Below are positions 32,081 to 42,951 of a DNA stretch of 64,000 nt, piece by piece. The notes below the pieces were generated by a model that worked only from the letters and a program-made list of their open reading frames with translations, was not told where the DNA came from and did not search any database. The stretch lies in assembly GCA_001574975.1 (NCBI GenBank), contig KQ965733.1:65012-129011 (forward strand). Direction: 5' to 3'. Every line of letters begins with the position of its first letter. The stretch's first letter is position 1. This DNA is from Gonapodya prolifera JEL478. Taxonomy: Eukaryota; Monoblepharomycota; Monoblepharidomycetes; Monoblepharidales; Gonapodyaceae. Both the position numbers and the translations under genes were made by a program.

Positions 32081-33672
32081 ATGTCATTCGCCAAACGCGT
32101 CGGTATAACGTGCGTTGCGTGCCCCAATCCCCTCCCCTCCCAGGCGCGCATGGGATTCGATTCGGCGGGAACGGACCGAACGCTTGCCGGGCAACTGTCA
32201 CCCGGTCGCTGTTCACGACGGGGGCGAATGAGACGGCAGACGGAGCGTTTTCCAGCGCACGAACGGTTTTGGATCTCATTTTCGCTGCGATCGTTTCAAT
32301 CGGGACTGCGCTGACGCTGTCTCATCCCCTCTTTTCTTTGTTGGTTTGGTCGGGCCATCTAACAGCTACGGTGAGTTGAATCCCCCCCACGGCGGACGTC
32401 CAACGCCCCAATCGACTGATAGTGGCTCCTCTGCGACGGATTCATCGCCCGTGCGCACCGTGTAGGGACGTTTGTGGTTGCCAACTTTGCCAGTAACTTT
32501 ATCCTCTTCCCGGGGAAAAAGCTGGACGTGAGTGGCATTCTGAGGTGATTGAATGGTACAGGGGTTTAATAATTGGTGGTTTTGGTGCTGAATTGGTCAA
32601 TATTCCGTGTGGAATCGCGGGTTGAAACGTTGACGACAGTATGGCATTGGGAACCAACTTGTGGGCCGGCCCGTCCAGAACAAATAGTAAGCTCAATCCC
32701 ACTCGCGAACGAATTACCGTTATCTCAATTGGGAATCGTGGGCTTTCAGCTGGGGAACCCGCCTGGAGCACGTGTCCACCATCGCGCTCCCGCTCGCCGT
32801 GCTCGACCACCTTTCGATCGACCTGTGGAACAAGGTCATTCTGCCCGCGCTCAAGATCAACCAGCCCCTCGGGTGGAGGACGACCCCGACGGCGTTCATG
32901 CTTCATGGCACATCGTGAGGGTCCCGTTGGTGCCTGAGAGTGGACGTGGGAGCAGATACTAAATGGGCGCCTTTTCTTTTAACGCCAAAAAGGTTTGCCC
33001 TCGCTGGCATCATGACGTACGTTTTCTACGATGCGTACTTGAATCCCATGTACGAGGGGCAGGACCGGTACCAGGTCGCGCTGAGCAAGGTAAAATTTAC
33101 GTTTTTGAGTCGTTAAATGGTATTGTCACACTGACCATACTTTATATTTCACGCGGTACCATGATCTGTCCTCTAACATAATGCTTCGCGTTTCATGCGG
33201 TACCATAATCTATCACACGAACGTACCTTGCATTTCACGCGGTACTGCAATCTGATTATTCTGACAGCTCTGTGAGTGTTGGACTAAAAGAGTAAAAGCG
33301 TGCCCTCTTTTCTAACCAAAACGTAAACACCACCACAGACCCTGAACTGACCGGCGTGCAGACCATGTGGGTCCTTGGAGGCGTCGGTGACGTTGTACAC
33401 CGAGTGACTGGGGCCGTGCAACCGCACGGGACGCTGTTCGGGCTCATCCCGCCGACACTTGCGTTCGTGACGGTCAAGGGCTTCGGCTGGAAATGGCCCT
33501 GGGTGAGTACGCTTGGACTCTGTCCTGGCGAATGGCATTGCCATTGCGATGGCATTTTTCGTGCGTGTTGAAGTGATTTTGACGGTTGTTGCTCTTATCG
33601 CTTTTTCAGAATGAAAATCTGACTCCGTTCGAGAGGGAGCTGAATTCTGATAATTTGAAGGTAGTGGCGTAA
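32081..33672 (+). CDS. unrecognised multi-pass membrane protein
   Basis: Nine exons (32081-32102, 32144-32370, 32423-32527, 32640-32686, 32750-32914, 32993-33089, 33268-33271, 33339-33502, 33610-33672) give 297 residues, all phases closing. Hydrophobic segments include D-L-I-F-A-A-I-V-S-I-G, T-F-V-V-A-N-F-A-S-N-F-I-L-F, T-I-A-L-P-L-A-V-L and A-L-A-G-I-M-T-Y-V-F. The early T-R-S-L-F-T-T-G faintly recalls Mpv17/PMP22 proteins, but the rest does not follow that family, so I assign no function. Exon 7 is only 4 nt (CTCT); without it the frame hits a stop just after the next acceptor. Intron 6 carries an imperfect repeat. Confidence 0.75.
33146..33253. repeat. imperfect 42-44 bp repeat, three copies
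   Basis: Related sequences of the form nTTTCAYGCGGTAC begin at 33146, 33190 and 33232, each followed by a similar aatct-type tail. They lie in the intron just before the 4-nt exon of the membrane-protein gene. Confidence 0.75.
33268..33271 (+). other. 4-nt microexon of the membrane-protein gene (CTCT)
   Basis: Flanked by ...attctgacag and gtgagtgtt. It adds CTC-T so that the next exon reads AC CCT GAA CTG. Direct joining of the neighbours gives ACC CTG AAC TGA, a stop. Confidence 0.75.
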
Positions 33673-34356
33673 CTCGTGTGAGCCTGTTGTACATGGGGTC
33701 GCTTCGGTTTTAATATTGAAATTTAATATGAGATTCGCGACCATGACCTTACTGTGCATTATTTTAGTCATTTGAGAAAAAGCGAATGTCTGCACTGAAG
33801 TGTTCAATTCTGGACCGCTTGCAATCATGCGAGACAACCAGCCGCGTGGCATTCCGAAGAATGTGCAAAGAGTAGCAAAGATGTCGACCCGGAATGGAAA
33901 CTGTAATGGTGGCTATGTCATTGGCCGCAGAAGCAAGGGCCAGGCCGAGTGTGCGGAGTCCTCTTTTTGTCGGCCTCGGAAAAGCGACGCAGCAAGCTGA
34001 GCGCGCAAAGAAGTCGCAGCAGAAGAGTACAGTTCGGAACCTGCTCCCACCCGCGCCCGCAATCTCCGGATCTCGACGGACGCCACCTCTGGCCACTTCC
34101 ACAACCACCAACGCCCTCATTCTGACCCTGGCCTAAAGGCGACTCGCTCGCACGCTCTCACGCTCCGGTCTGCGCAATCCTCTCGCTCGATCACAGCAAA
34201 GAGCGATTTTGTTTCTCCTTGAAAAGCTCACACGCCAAGACCCGGTGCTTCTTTTTGAAACGCAAAGTGTACGCCCTCCCTGCAACAACAACTGTACTCT
34301 TTTCCTCACTTTTTAAACTCCCTACCTCGCATTTCTGACGGAGGGTCGCTCGCACG
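33673..34356. promoter_or_regulatory. intergenic, upstream of deacetylase
   Basis: A 684-bp gap without a supported gene; open frames on both strands lack family resemblance. The last 200 bp are pyrimidine-rich and probably hold the promoter and leader of the deacetylase gene. Confidence 0.5.
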
Positions 34357-36637
34357 ATGGACCCATTTCAGCAACAACAAGACAGGTTCTCGCCCCCTCC
34401 CGGTTCAGGCCAACCTTCGCCTTACCCGCCAGATGCGTACGCTTCTGGCCCTCCCGAGAGCGGATTCCCTCAACAGCCCCGCTTTCCACAAGATCACCGC
34501 TCTTCCTTCATTGACAACTCGCAACGGCCATCCAGCCGCCAGGAGCCTCTTCGCCCCACGTCCATGATGGACGGCAGTCGTCAGGACCCACGCCCCACCT
34601 CCATGATGGACCCGCTCCAGCGACCGGGCAGCCGCAACGACCCACGCCGCCCAACCTCCATGCTGGACGCACCCCAACGCCCCACCAGCAGATCCGTCTC
34701 TCCCCAGCGTCCTGCGAGCCGCGGTTTCGGTGCCGGTGCCGGTGCCGGTGCCGGGGGTGGATTCCCCGGTGGGGGGGACCCGCGCATGTCCATGTCCTCG
34801 TACGCTTCGGAAGGGATGGCGTCAGACACGGGCGAGGAAGCAGATCTGAGGCGAGGCTTCCGAGCTCCCACGGGGTACGCACCCGTCCAGCAAGCCGCCA
34901 TCCCGGGCATCGGCGGCGGCGACGACTTCGCAACCCTCCGCAGCAACGAGAGCGGCACCACCCTGAACAACAACCCCACCCTGCGACCGCCCTTTGCTGG
35001 CGGGGAAAAGGCACAGTCGACATCGAAACCCAAATCCCCCACCATCCTCGAATCCGCCCACGCGCTGGCCGCACCCCCGCGCCGCCCGCGAAACCCCGCG
35101 GCGCGGCGCATGTACATTGCCGGGATCGTCCTGGCGGTGCTGCTGATGCTGGGCGGGATCGGTGTCGCGGTGCTCCTGCTCGTCGGGAAGCAGAACGCGG
35201 ATAAGCTCGCCGCGAGCCAGAGCGGGTCTTCGGGTCTTGGAGCTGGCTCCGCAACGACCTCGAAACGAGTCGCAGTGCCCTCCCCGACGACGGCGCCCGC
35301 GGACAGTCCAACGGGTGCGGCTGACCCACCGCCGGACATGGTTGGTCACACTGTCGGCAATGTGACGTTCCTTCCGTCTGGCCAGCTGCCGACTGGACCG
35401 CTCCCTGATTGTGAGTCTTGGAATGCTCGCTTCTGGGCGTGTAGGGCAAAGACTAATGCACGAATTGATTTCTTGAATTCCTCCGCCAGCCGTTATAAAG
35501 TCGTGTAGCGTACCAGGACTCGTGGCGATGACGTTTGATGGTGTGTGCTCTGTTGTACTCCACCCAGTGCTGTTCCAGTTTCACAATTGTTGTCTTGCCT
35601 ATCTGTTCACAGACGGTCCCTTCCAATACACCAGCGATCTCCTTGACCAATTGGATCGGCTCGGCGTGAAGGTGACCTTCTTCATCAACGGCCGGAACCA
35701 GTAAGTCTCACTTTTTACCTCCTCCCGAGACGTCAAAACTCACCAGCGCAAATGCTTTTCTCCTTCTCGCTTCCTAGGGGTGACCTGAACAACCCCTTAT
35801 ACGCCAACCTCGTGAAACGCGCGCACGACGCAGGCCACTGCATCGGCTCACAGTGAGAATCGCATTGGCATTCGTAGCACGTCTCTCTTTCTCTGACACC
35901 TCACACTGCTGTGTTTGGTTCCCTTTTGCAGCACATGGACTCACGCGGACCTCACCTCCCTCACTGCCGCAGGAATCCGCAGCGAGTTGGAGCAGGTGGA
36001 GACGTTCATGGTCAACACGTTTGGGAAGAAGCCCAATTTCATGCGGCCGCCTTATGTGAGTTGTATTGTTTGGGGGGGGGGTTGCGGTGCCGCATAGGGT
36101 CTTATAAACTTGCGCGCTGCAGGGTCGCTTCAATGACCTGACTGTTCAGACGGTCAAGGAAATGGGATACGCTGCCGCAGTGCTTTGGGATCAGGATACA
36201 GTCGGTGAGTACTGTTCGTCTTTGTGCCTTGAAAAAGTACAGGCGACTTACTTTGTGGCCTGTACTGTGACAGACTGGGCTCACCCGCAAGATACCACCT
36301 CGAGTGTGCAGATATATCGAAACGCGCTTGCCACGACCAACAATGCGACGTGAGCTGTGATCTTGCCCTGATTGCGGAATCACCTCTTCGTTTAGTAACT
36401 TCTGCCTTATTTGCTTTTATTTTCTCCCAGCTCGTCCATCCTTATCATCCAGCACGATGGTGAGTCCCTTACCGAAGTCTTTCCCCGCATCTCTCTTCAT
36501 TTAACACCCGCTTCTTCGCAGTGGTGCCAACTGTCGCACAAATGGTCCCCCGCGCCATCGACTCGATCTGGAGAGCGGGATGGGTGACCGGTACGATGGA
36601 GGAGTGCCTCCAGCGCGCCTGCTACCGGGATCCGTGA
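34357..36637 (+). CDS. membrane-anchored polysaccharide (chitin) deacetylase
   Basis: A multi-exon gene for a type II membrane protein. Residues 1-250 form a cytosolic, Pro/Gly/Ser-rich tail, with a transmembrane anchor at about 251-276 (I-V-L-A-V-L-L-M-L-G). The extracellular NodB-type deacetylase domain (CE4) follows, removing acetyl groups from chitin or a related wall polymer. Catalytic motifs appear in order: M-T-F-D-D-G-P (the second D comes after an intron), S-H-T-W-T-H-A-D-L, M-R-P-P-Y-G, and L-I-I-Q-H-D. The tail repeats R-P-T-S-M-M/L-D three times between 34555 and 34668. Intron phases all match across the domain. The ATG at 34357 is the first in a frame open for over 1 kb. Confidence 0.92.
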
Positions 36638-36881
36638 ACGTGCGATGGATGGTGGGGACACGGACGGTCTTTATTCTTGGTTTTAATTATTCGACAAGAG
36701 AGAGAGTTTCGCATATTGATTGGCATTTGGCAAGGTCATGCAGATGCAGACGCAGGTTTAGAGGTGCATGCGCTTAAATAATAATGGTTCTTTATAATGT
36801 AGATCAAGTGTGGTGAACTTTACCCCCCTCTCACATCCACATGTCCGGGTTGTTAAATTCGCTGGTGACGTTAACCCACTC

Positions 36882-38259
36882 TCATAGCCACGCGTTCGGG
36901 TCGGTGAATTCGCACACTTTGCGGCCGTGGTCATCCTTGAACACCAACTTTTCCGCCTTCCAAGATCTCGACAAATTCAGATCGTCGTCATTGCCCAACG
37001 CATCACGTATCGCAGATAAAGCCCTGTGTAAAAGAATGCTCCGATCGTGTGCGCTCACGCCAACACAAAGTCCCGTGCCGTCATGCGCAATCGTCAACAC
37101 CCCGTCGAGCCATTCACCGCCGGCGAATATTATTTCCCCCAGGTCCATCTCCTGTAGGCTCGTCTCGTTCCCCCTGCACATCTCGCGCAAGACGTCCGGA
37201 TACATGTACTTGAACCGCGCCGAGCAAAGACCCCTGAGATTCGCGAGTTTGGCCAGCACGGCTGGGGCGTATATGTTGGTGTCGAGCGAGGAAATCGCGC
37301 AGGTGGAGCCGGAGAGCAGGTCGATGACGGAAGAGAGCCATTCGGAGCCTAGCGAGACGCAGAGCTTCAAGTGGGCGAGGTGGATGGAGACTGGTGGGTG
37401 CGGCGCTTGGATTTGGTAGTCCATCGGCAGAGGAATGAAAGTGGGGCGCACTTGTGACGGATTGGTTGGATCGTGATCGTGATCGTGAGTGACGTGTATG
37501 CGAGTGTCAAAGACGTAGGACGCAAGACGCAACTCACTTCCGTTTATAATGAGCTTATCCGCCCACTGAACCAGCGGCGTCGTGCTCAGATACGAGTACG
37601 GGAACTGCTGCGACAGGTAGCAGTCAATGTCTAGCGTTCGGGGCGACGCCATAGAGATTCCCATCCCGACTGGTCGTGTTCTGAGACCCGCACTGACGCT
37701 GATCCCACCACGAGACCGCTCGAACCGAACACTGCGTAAGGTGTCGGAGCATGCTTTGACCACGAGGGATTCGAGCTTCACCCATTCGAGCAGATCCGCG
37801 GTGGTGGGACCCAGGATCTTGACGTCGAAGACGAGAGAGCGGACGCGCCGGAAGACTTGGTGGAATGATTGCTGTGTGGTGATTTGGTGGTGTCAGTTTG
37901 GCCCCATTCGCTGCACTCTGCCACCCCTGACCCCTCCCAGTAACAAACAGCACGTACTGTGTTTAACAGGACTTGTTTCAAAAATATATGGCTGCTTGAT
38001 GCGCGTAGGACAATGGACTGGGAGTAGAACACCTCGGCTGAAACCTCACTCCTAGGTTCACATTGGTTGGTTGGTCTTTCGGGTTCAAAGTCTGAAGTGC
38101 AAAGTGCAATATAAAGACGCACCATAGCTTGTTCACGAGAAACAGTCTTCTTAGCTCCTTTTGGTTGAGAAACGTTAACGTGGAAAGAAGGAGCTCTGTG
38201 GGAGAATGATCAGCAAACGCAACGAGGTTTATCCTCATGGCCACACTGTGAATCGCCAT
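36882..38259 (-). CDS. F-box-like protein
   Basis: The N-terminal exon (start 38259, or the in-frame ATG at 38238) contains H-S-P-T-E-L-L-L-S-T-L-T-F-L followed by L-R-R-L-F-L-V-N-K-L-W, the pattern of an F-box that docks substrate receptors on SCF ubiquitin ligases. A large C-terminal exon (36882 to about 37870) encodes about 330 residues with leucine-rich stretches (S-L-V-F-D-V-K-I-L-G, L-A-N-L-R-G-L) but no repeat I can name. The exon or exons between (about 37880-38110) could not be fixed because several acceptors are possible. The His/Asp run H-D-H-D-H-D lies near 37480. The substrate is unknown. Confidence 0.65.
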
Positions 38260-38683
38260 CGGTCACGCAGTCTCTGTCCAAGGCGTCGATGAGATTGCTC
38301 TTCCTCGATGCACATCAACCCATTTCTCAGGATCGCTCGTAAACCCAAGAAACAGGAGCGATTCCCTCTCGTTTCCTCAGCGTAAGAGCCACGAGCTAGC
38401 AATCTCCCTGACGGGACCGCCAGCAACCAGAGCCAGACAGGACCTTCGGGCATCTTTTTGCAACGACCGCGTGAGCCCAACACCCGAGCACCGTCGCATC
38501 GCGGTCTTTCCCGCGTGTGCCGTCTTTTTTTTCTCACCTGGGATTTCAAACGGAGACGCGCGCATGTGATCGATCGGCGAAGAGGGAGCGCGAGGAGGGG
38601 CTTCATCGACTTCGCCACACCTGCACTCCTGCACTGCTCCGCTCATCATCCACTCTGCGCACACTCGGGACACTCGGGACACG
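38260..38683. promoter_or_regulatory. divergent promoter between F-box and syntaxin genes
   Basis: A 424-bp region between gene starts on opposite strands. It holds open frames on both strands but none with family resemblance. A short direct repeat cactcgggacactcgggac sits at about 38661-38680, just before the syntaxin ATG. Confidence 0.4.
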
Positions 38684-40233
38684 ATGCCGCGCGATTTGCT
38701 TGCTGGCATGGTACGCATCCTGTTGGGCCATGTCCTGTCCTCGGTGCATTCTGTAATGCTGTCCGTACTCTGTTCAACTTGAACCAATCACACCCAACAC
38801 GCCATATGCACCCCGTCTTACTTATTGGATCGACATGCATTTCCTTCTCTCCAACCTCGGGATTCACTAGCCAGCAGACTCGCATCCTGCTCCCGCAAAC
38901 ACCGAATCCAAGCCATCCAAGGGGGCAAAGTCGGGAAAGGATGGCAAGGGGGGCGAGGTCACGAATGACAAAATGAAGGAATTCTTCGAAGAGGTGTGTG
39001 TGGACGGAACGTGAAAAACGCACATTGATTTTTGCATGGTGCAACGAAAAGCGGCCTTGAGGAGTTTCGAGAACGAGCGGATCACGAATAATAACTCGTC
39101 GCTTTGCGCTAGGTTGGACTTGTACGAGACGGAATCGCGAGTTTGAAGCGCGATATCGACTCTGTGGAGCCACTTCACGGAAAGGCGCTGACTGCCACGA
39201 GCGAAGCCCAGCGGACAGAGATATCAAAAGAAATCGACCGCGTGATGGACAGAATACAAGCGCAGTCGAACAAGATTCGACAAAAGCTCAAAGGTGTGGT
39301 GGATACACGCGCACAGTCCTACAATGCAAAGATGGGGCGATAACTCACCGTGACATAGGTATGGAGGCCGCAAACAAAAAATTCTTCAAAGATGGAGGAC
39401 AGGGATCGAGTGACGCGCGGATACGGGAGTCACAGGTAGAGCGTGTCACGTTTGTTGATCGCGGTCCCACATCATTCACACCAAGTGCGATCTGTCAACG
39501 TTCAGCAAATAGCCCTGAGCAAAAAATTTGTGGAGCACATGACAGAATATAAGGACCTCCAGCAAAAGTACCAGGGGAAAATCAAGCAAAGAATGAAGCG
39601 GGAAATTCTGATTGGTGAGATCTGGTGATGCGACTCGCCGTGTTTGTTCGTCTGTTAACCAGTTGAGCAACATAAACTTCACACAGTCAAGCCTGACGCC
39701 ACAGATACGGAAATAAACCAAGCCATGGAGTCGGGAACGAACGGTATATTTGCCCAACAAGTGAGAAACGCTCATTAACTTGGTGCCTACCCAACCTTGA
39801 CGCCATCTTTCTCGAACGCAGATGCTCAAAACGTCTAAACAGACGGAAGAAGCTCGCGCCGCCCTTGTGGACATTCAGAACCGGCACGAGGAGATTCTCC
39901 GGATCGAAAAGACGGTGCTGGAGCTGCAACAATTGTTCATGGACATGGCTGTGCTGGTCGCGGCACAAGAGGAGCAAATCCTCGAAATTGCGGATAACGT
40001 TTACAAGACGGTGGACAATACCGAGAAGGGTGTGCAGGAGCTGCGAAAGGCTAACAAAATGCAGAAAAAGAGCCGAAAGGTGGGAGTTGTATTTTGCTGC
40101 TGTCGTGTTGTGCAAACGTCGTTTTTGACCAGTCTCTATTCGTTCGTTCCGAAAGCTCATGTGTTGTGCAGTGCTGTGTCTGATTATATTGATCATTGTA
40201 TTGGGGGTTGTGTTTGGCGTTATAAAGAAGTAG
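38684..40233 (+). CDS. syntaxin, plasma-membrane type (Sso-like Qa-SNARE)
   Basis: Eight exons (38684-38710, 38871-38993, 39113-39293, 39359-39435, 39506-39614, 39687-39760, 39822-40079, 40156-40233) give 308 residues. Order: a Gly/Lys-rich N-terminus, an Habc helical bundle (F-F-E-E-V-G-L-V-R-D-G-I onward), the linker, a SNARE coil with zero-layer Gln (L-V-A-A-Q-E-E, Q246), a basic K-K-S-R-K-K, and a C-terminal anchor (C-L-I-I-L-I-I-V-L-G-V-V). It is a t-SNARE for secretory vesicle fusion at the cell surface. The cysteines before the anchor could be acylated. All eight exons close in phase. Confidence 0.92.
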
Positions 40234-40479
40234 ATCGATTTTTGAAAATATTTCATTCATTTATGGTTTTGTTTCGATACTCTGCTTCTGGGAAAACGAC
40301 GAAATTTTGACCTTCATTCTGTGACTTGTGCCTTGGTCACGAGGAACGGCATCGAAAACCATTTTCGAATTGATTAAAGCCCCGACGGCGCGAGGACCAC
40401 AAAACCCACCCCGAATACCCTCCTGCGAGTGCAGGAGGCCATTTTCCCGGCGTATCACGGACGAATCGCTCCTCTTTTC

Positions 40480-42798
40480 ATGCAAGCAATGATGACGGAC
40501 CACCAAACGCCCCCACCAAGCGACCCGCGCGAGCAAGTCGTGTACTGGAAGCGGCTGCACGATCGCCTTCTGAGCCAGCACTCGGTCCTGAGGGAGTCGC
40601 ACGACCATTTGCGCAAGGAGCTGGACGAGTTCACGACGGATTCCAGGGCCCTCGAGGAGGAGCTGGAGTCCGAGGTCAAGCGCCTGGAGCGGGAAAAGGA
40701 CGATGCGCAGGATAAGGTCGAGTTGTTGCGGAGGGAGAACGAGGAAGTCAAGGTAGGTCGTGATCGGGGATCGTTTGACACATGGAATGCCATCTCAACA
40801 CGTCGTTTTCCTCAATTCACGTGTTTAAAATCGACTTATCGAAAACTATAATCGATCGTGCTGCTGACTCTCGGGCCCCCCTGTCCCTCCAATGACAGAC
40901 CAAACTCCACTCTTTCCAAATTGAATCCGGGCGAACCATCAACCAGCTCGCGCAAGACCTCGACAATTTGCGGTATCACCAACGGCATGATAAAGAGCGG
41001 ATTCGGGGACTGGAAATTGCGAACGACGAGTTGGAGCGACTTACCAGGTTCGTTTTATACCGCGACGACGAAATTCTGAGGCATCGAATCACGCCTTGAA
41101 CATTCGTCTGTGGAATTTCCTTTCTAGAACTGCTCAAGCGGAAATAGAGGACCTCAAATCCCGCTACAACCAGACTCTTGAACGAAATGTGTTCCTGCAA
41201 CACGAGGCCGAGATGCTCGAACAGCTCCAAACAGAACTACAACGCGTCAAGGATGAACTTCGAGGTATGTTATAATGGGCAAGATACTCTTGCGTCTGTT
41301 TCCCAACCCAAGTCCTGCCTTACACCACACATCCGTATCAGACGCTCACACCGAACTCGAACTCCGCCGCGCCGCCCGACAGTCACGCGCTTCCCTCGTC
41401 GTCGGGCATCACTCTCCCATCGCACATTCAGAAACGCCTTCGCTCAACGACACACTTCATCCTGCCGCGCCGTCTTCTGTTGGCACGGACCAATCCACAG
41501 CCACAACCGCCGTGCTTCCCCCGTCAATGTCAATGTCGCACATGGGCGGAGCACCGTTTTCCCCGTCGCAGCCATCTCTCGACGAACGCAACCAGTCGGA
41601 TTCTTCCATGGACATTCTTCCAACTCGAACTCCAAATTTCTCTTTCGGGGATCTGGACATGGGAGAGTTTGGCGCCGACGATGCGCAGTCCGCGGTTGAA
41701 AGGACGAAGCGAATGTCGACTGCTGTCGGGCAGAATGTTAATATGCTGCAAGATCTTCTTGCAAAAGCAAAGGTATGTGACCCTGTCGTCTCGCTTTTCA
41801 ATGATCTATTGCTAATGCGTTTTGCGCTCTCATTGTGGCAAATTGCTCCTTGAAACTTTCCAACGAAGGGTATCGAGCAAAGAATCGCGCAAGCACGCGC
41901 TTGGTACATCTCTCCTCTTCTTCAGTCCGGTCAACAATTCCCTGGTCCGCCGACCGACGGACGAACCAGCCCTGGGGGAGGCCCCCGCAGTAGCCCGTAT
42001 CCTCACATTCCGACAACCTCCGAGCGCGGGTCCGAGCGCGGCCCGATGCCTGCGTTTGCTTCCGCGCTCTATCCTCCTGGATCGCAGTATCCCGCAAGTT
42101 ACGACGATGCGTCCTCAACGGGCGCGAGCTCGTACGCACGGTCGGTTCATAGCTTTGGTGAGCGACTGGACACCTCACGGGGTCGCGGAGACAGCTGGGG
42201 ACTCGCCTATGCGAGCCAGCAGATGCAGCAGAATAACGAACCTCTAGACGATGACAGCGGCTCTCTTTGGAGTGGGGGGGTTCGAGGCGGGACCCCCCAA
42301 CCTGGCGACGGCTCAAACAGGCGTAATGTTTCGAAGCGAGAGAAGAGCCGAAAGAGCGTGCTCGGCAGCATCATACCCGGATATACTGACTGGGTCGCAT
42401 CCGCAATCGGGAAGATGTCGGGGGACCGCAACAGCAGACGAGAGGGGGAGACCAATGACAACATGACAGATGCCGGAAGTGGACCTCCGAGAACACCTCA
42501 GAGGTCGAGCACGGGCGGGTGGTTCAGCGGCCGACTTTCCCGGAGCGGGAGTCGTCCTGGCGAGGGCAGTGAAACGAGTCCCGATCGACCACCTTCGGCG
42601 AGCGGGTTTGGGCCGCAACGTATCGCTGGTGTGAGTCCCGTGCGGCCGAACCCCTCGGACACAGACCCCGGCCGAAGGAGCTTTAGTGGGTTCCGGAGCC
42701 CCTCAGCGGGCTCTCCCAGAACGAGGGCGGAGTCGGTGTCCCCAGGCGCACCTGTGAAGAAAACTCCGTCCGCAGCGCGTTTGTTTGGAGCGTCTTGA
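40480..42798 (+). CDS. NudE/NDEL1-type dynein regulator
   Basis: Five exons (40480-40752, 40899-41047, 41128-41264, 41342-41772, 41869-42798) give 639 residues. The N-terminal 185 residues are a continuous coiled coil starting V-V-Y-W-K-R-L-H, with E-L-E-S-E-V-K-R-L-E-R-E-K and N-D-E-L-E-R-L-T-R, as in NudE, which links LIS1 to dynein for nuclear migration. A middle conserved block (G-Q-N-V-N-M-L-Q-D-L-L-A-K) resembles the NUDE C-terminal region. The last exon is a long Ser/Pro/Gly-rich disordered tail with many Arg-Ser patches. It starts 247 bp after the syntaxin stop; several in-frame ATGs cluster at 40480-40492. Confidence 0.88.
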
Positions 42799-42951
42799 GT
42801 CAGTGACAGACTGTGCCACCATAATGTATCTAATTTTGTACAGATGTCAATGTATATTGGATGTGTTTCCTTCCTCTTCCCTCTTCTGCGATCTCCAAAC
42901 CAGCAAAGTCCGCAATACATTGCCTTGGGTTATATAAGGCGGAAGTACAAA

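Noticed and set aside
32081-33672. Assignment of the membrane protein to the Mpv17/PMP22 family
   Set aside because: Only a short early stretch (T-R-S-L-F-T-T-G) is similar; the family's later motifs are not found.
34508-35449. 313- and 252-codon frames on the minus strand
   Set aside because: Shadow of the GC-rich N-terminal tail and anchor of the deacetylase.
38377-38787. 136-codon minus-strand frame between the F-box and syntaxin genes
   Set aside because: It covers the syntaxin first exon and promoter and has no family resemblance.
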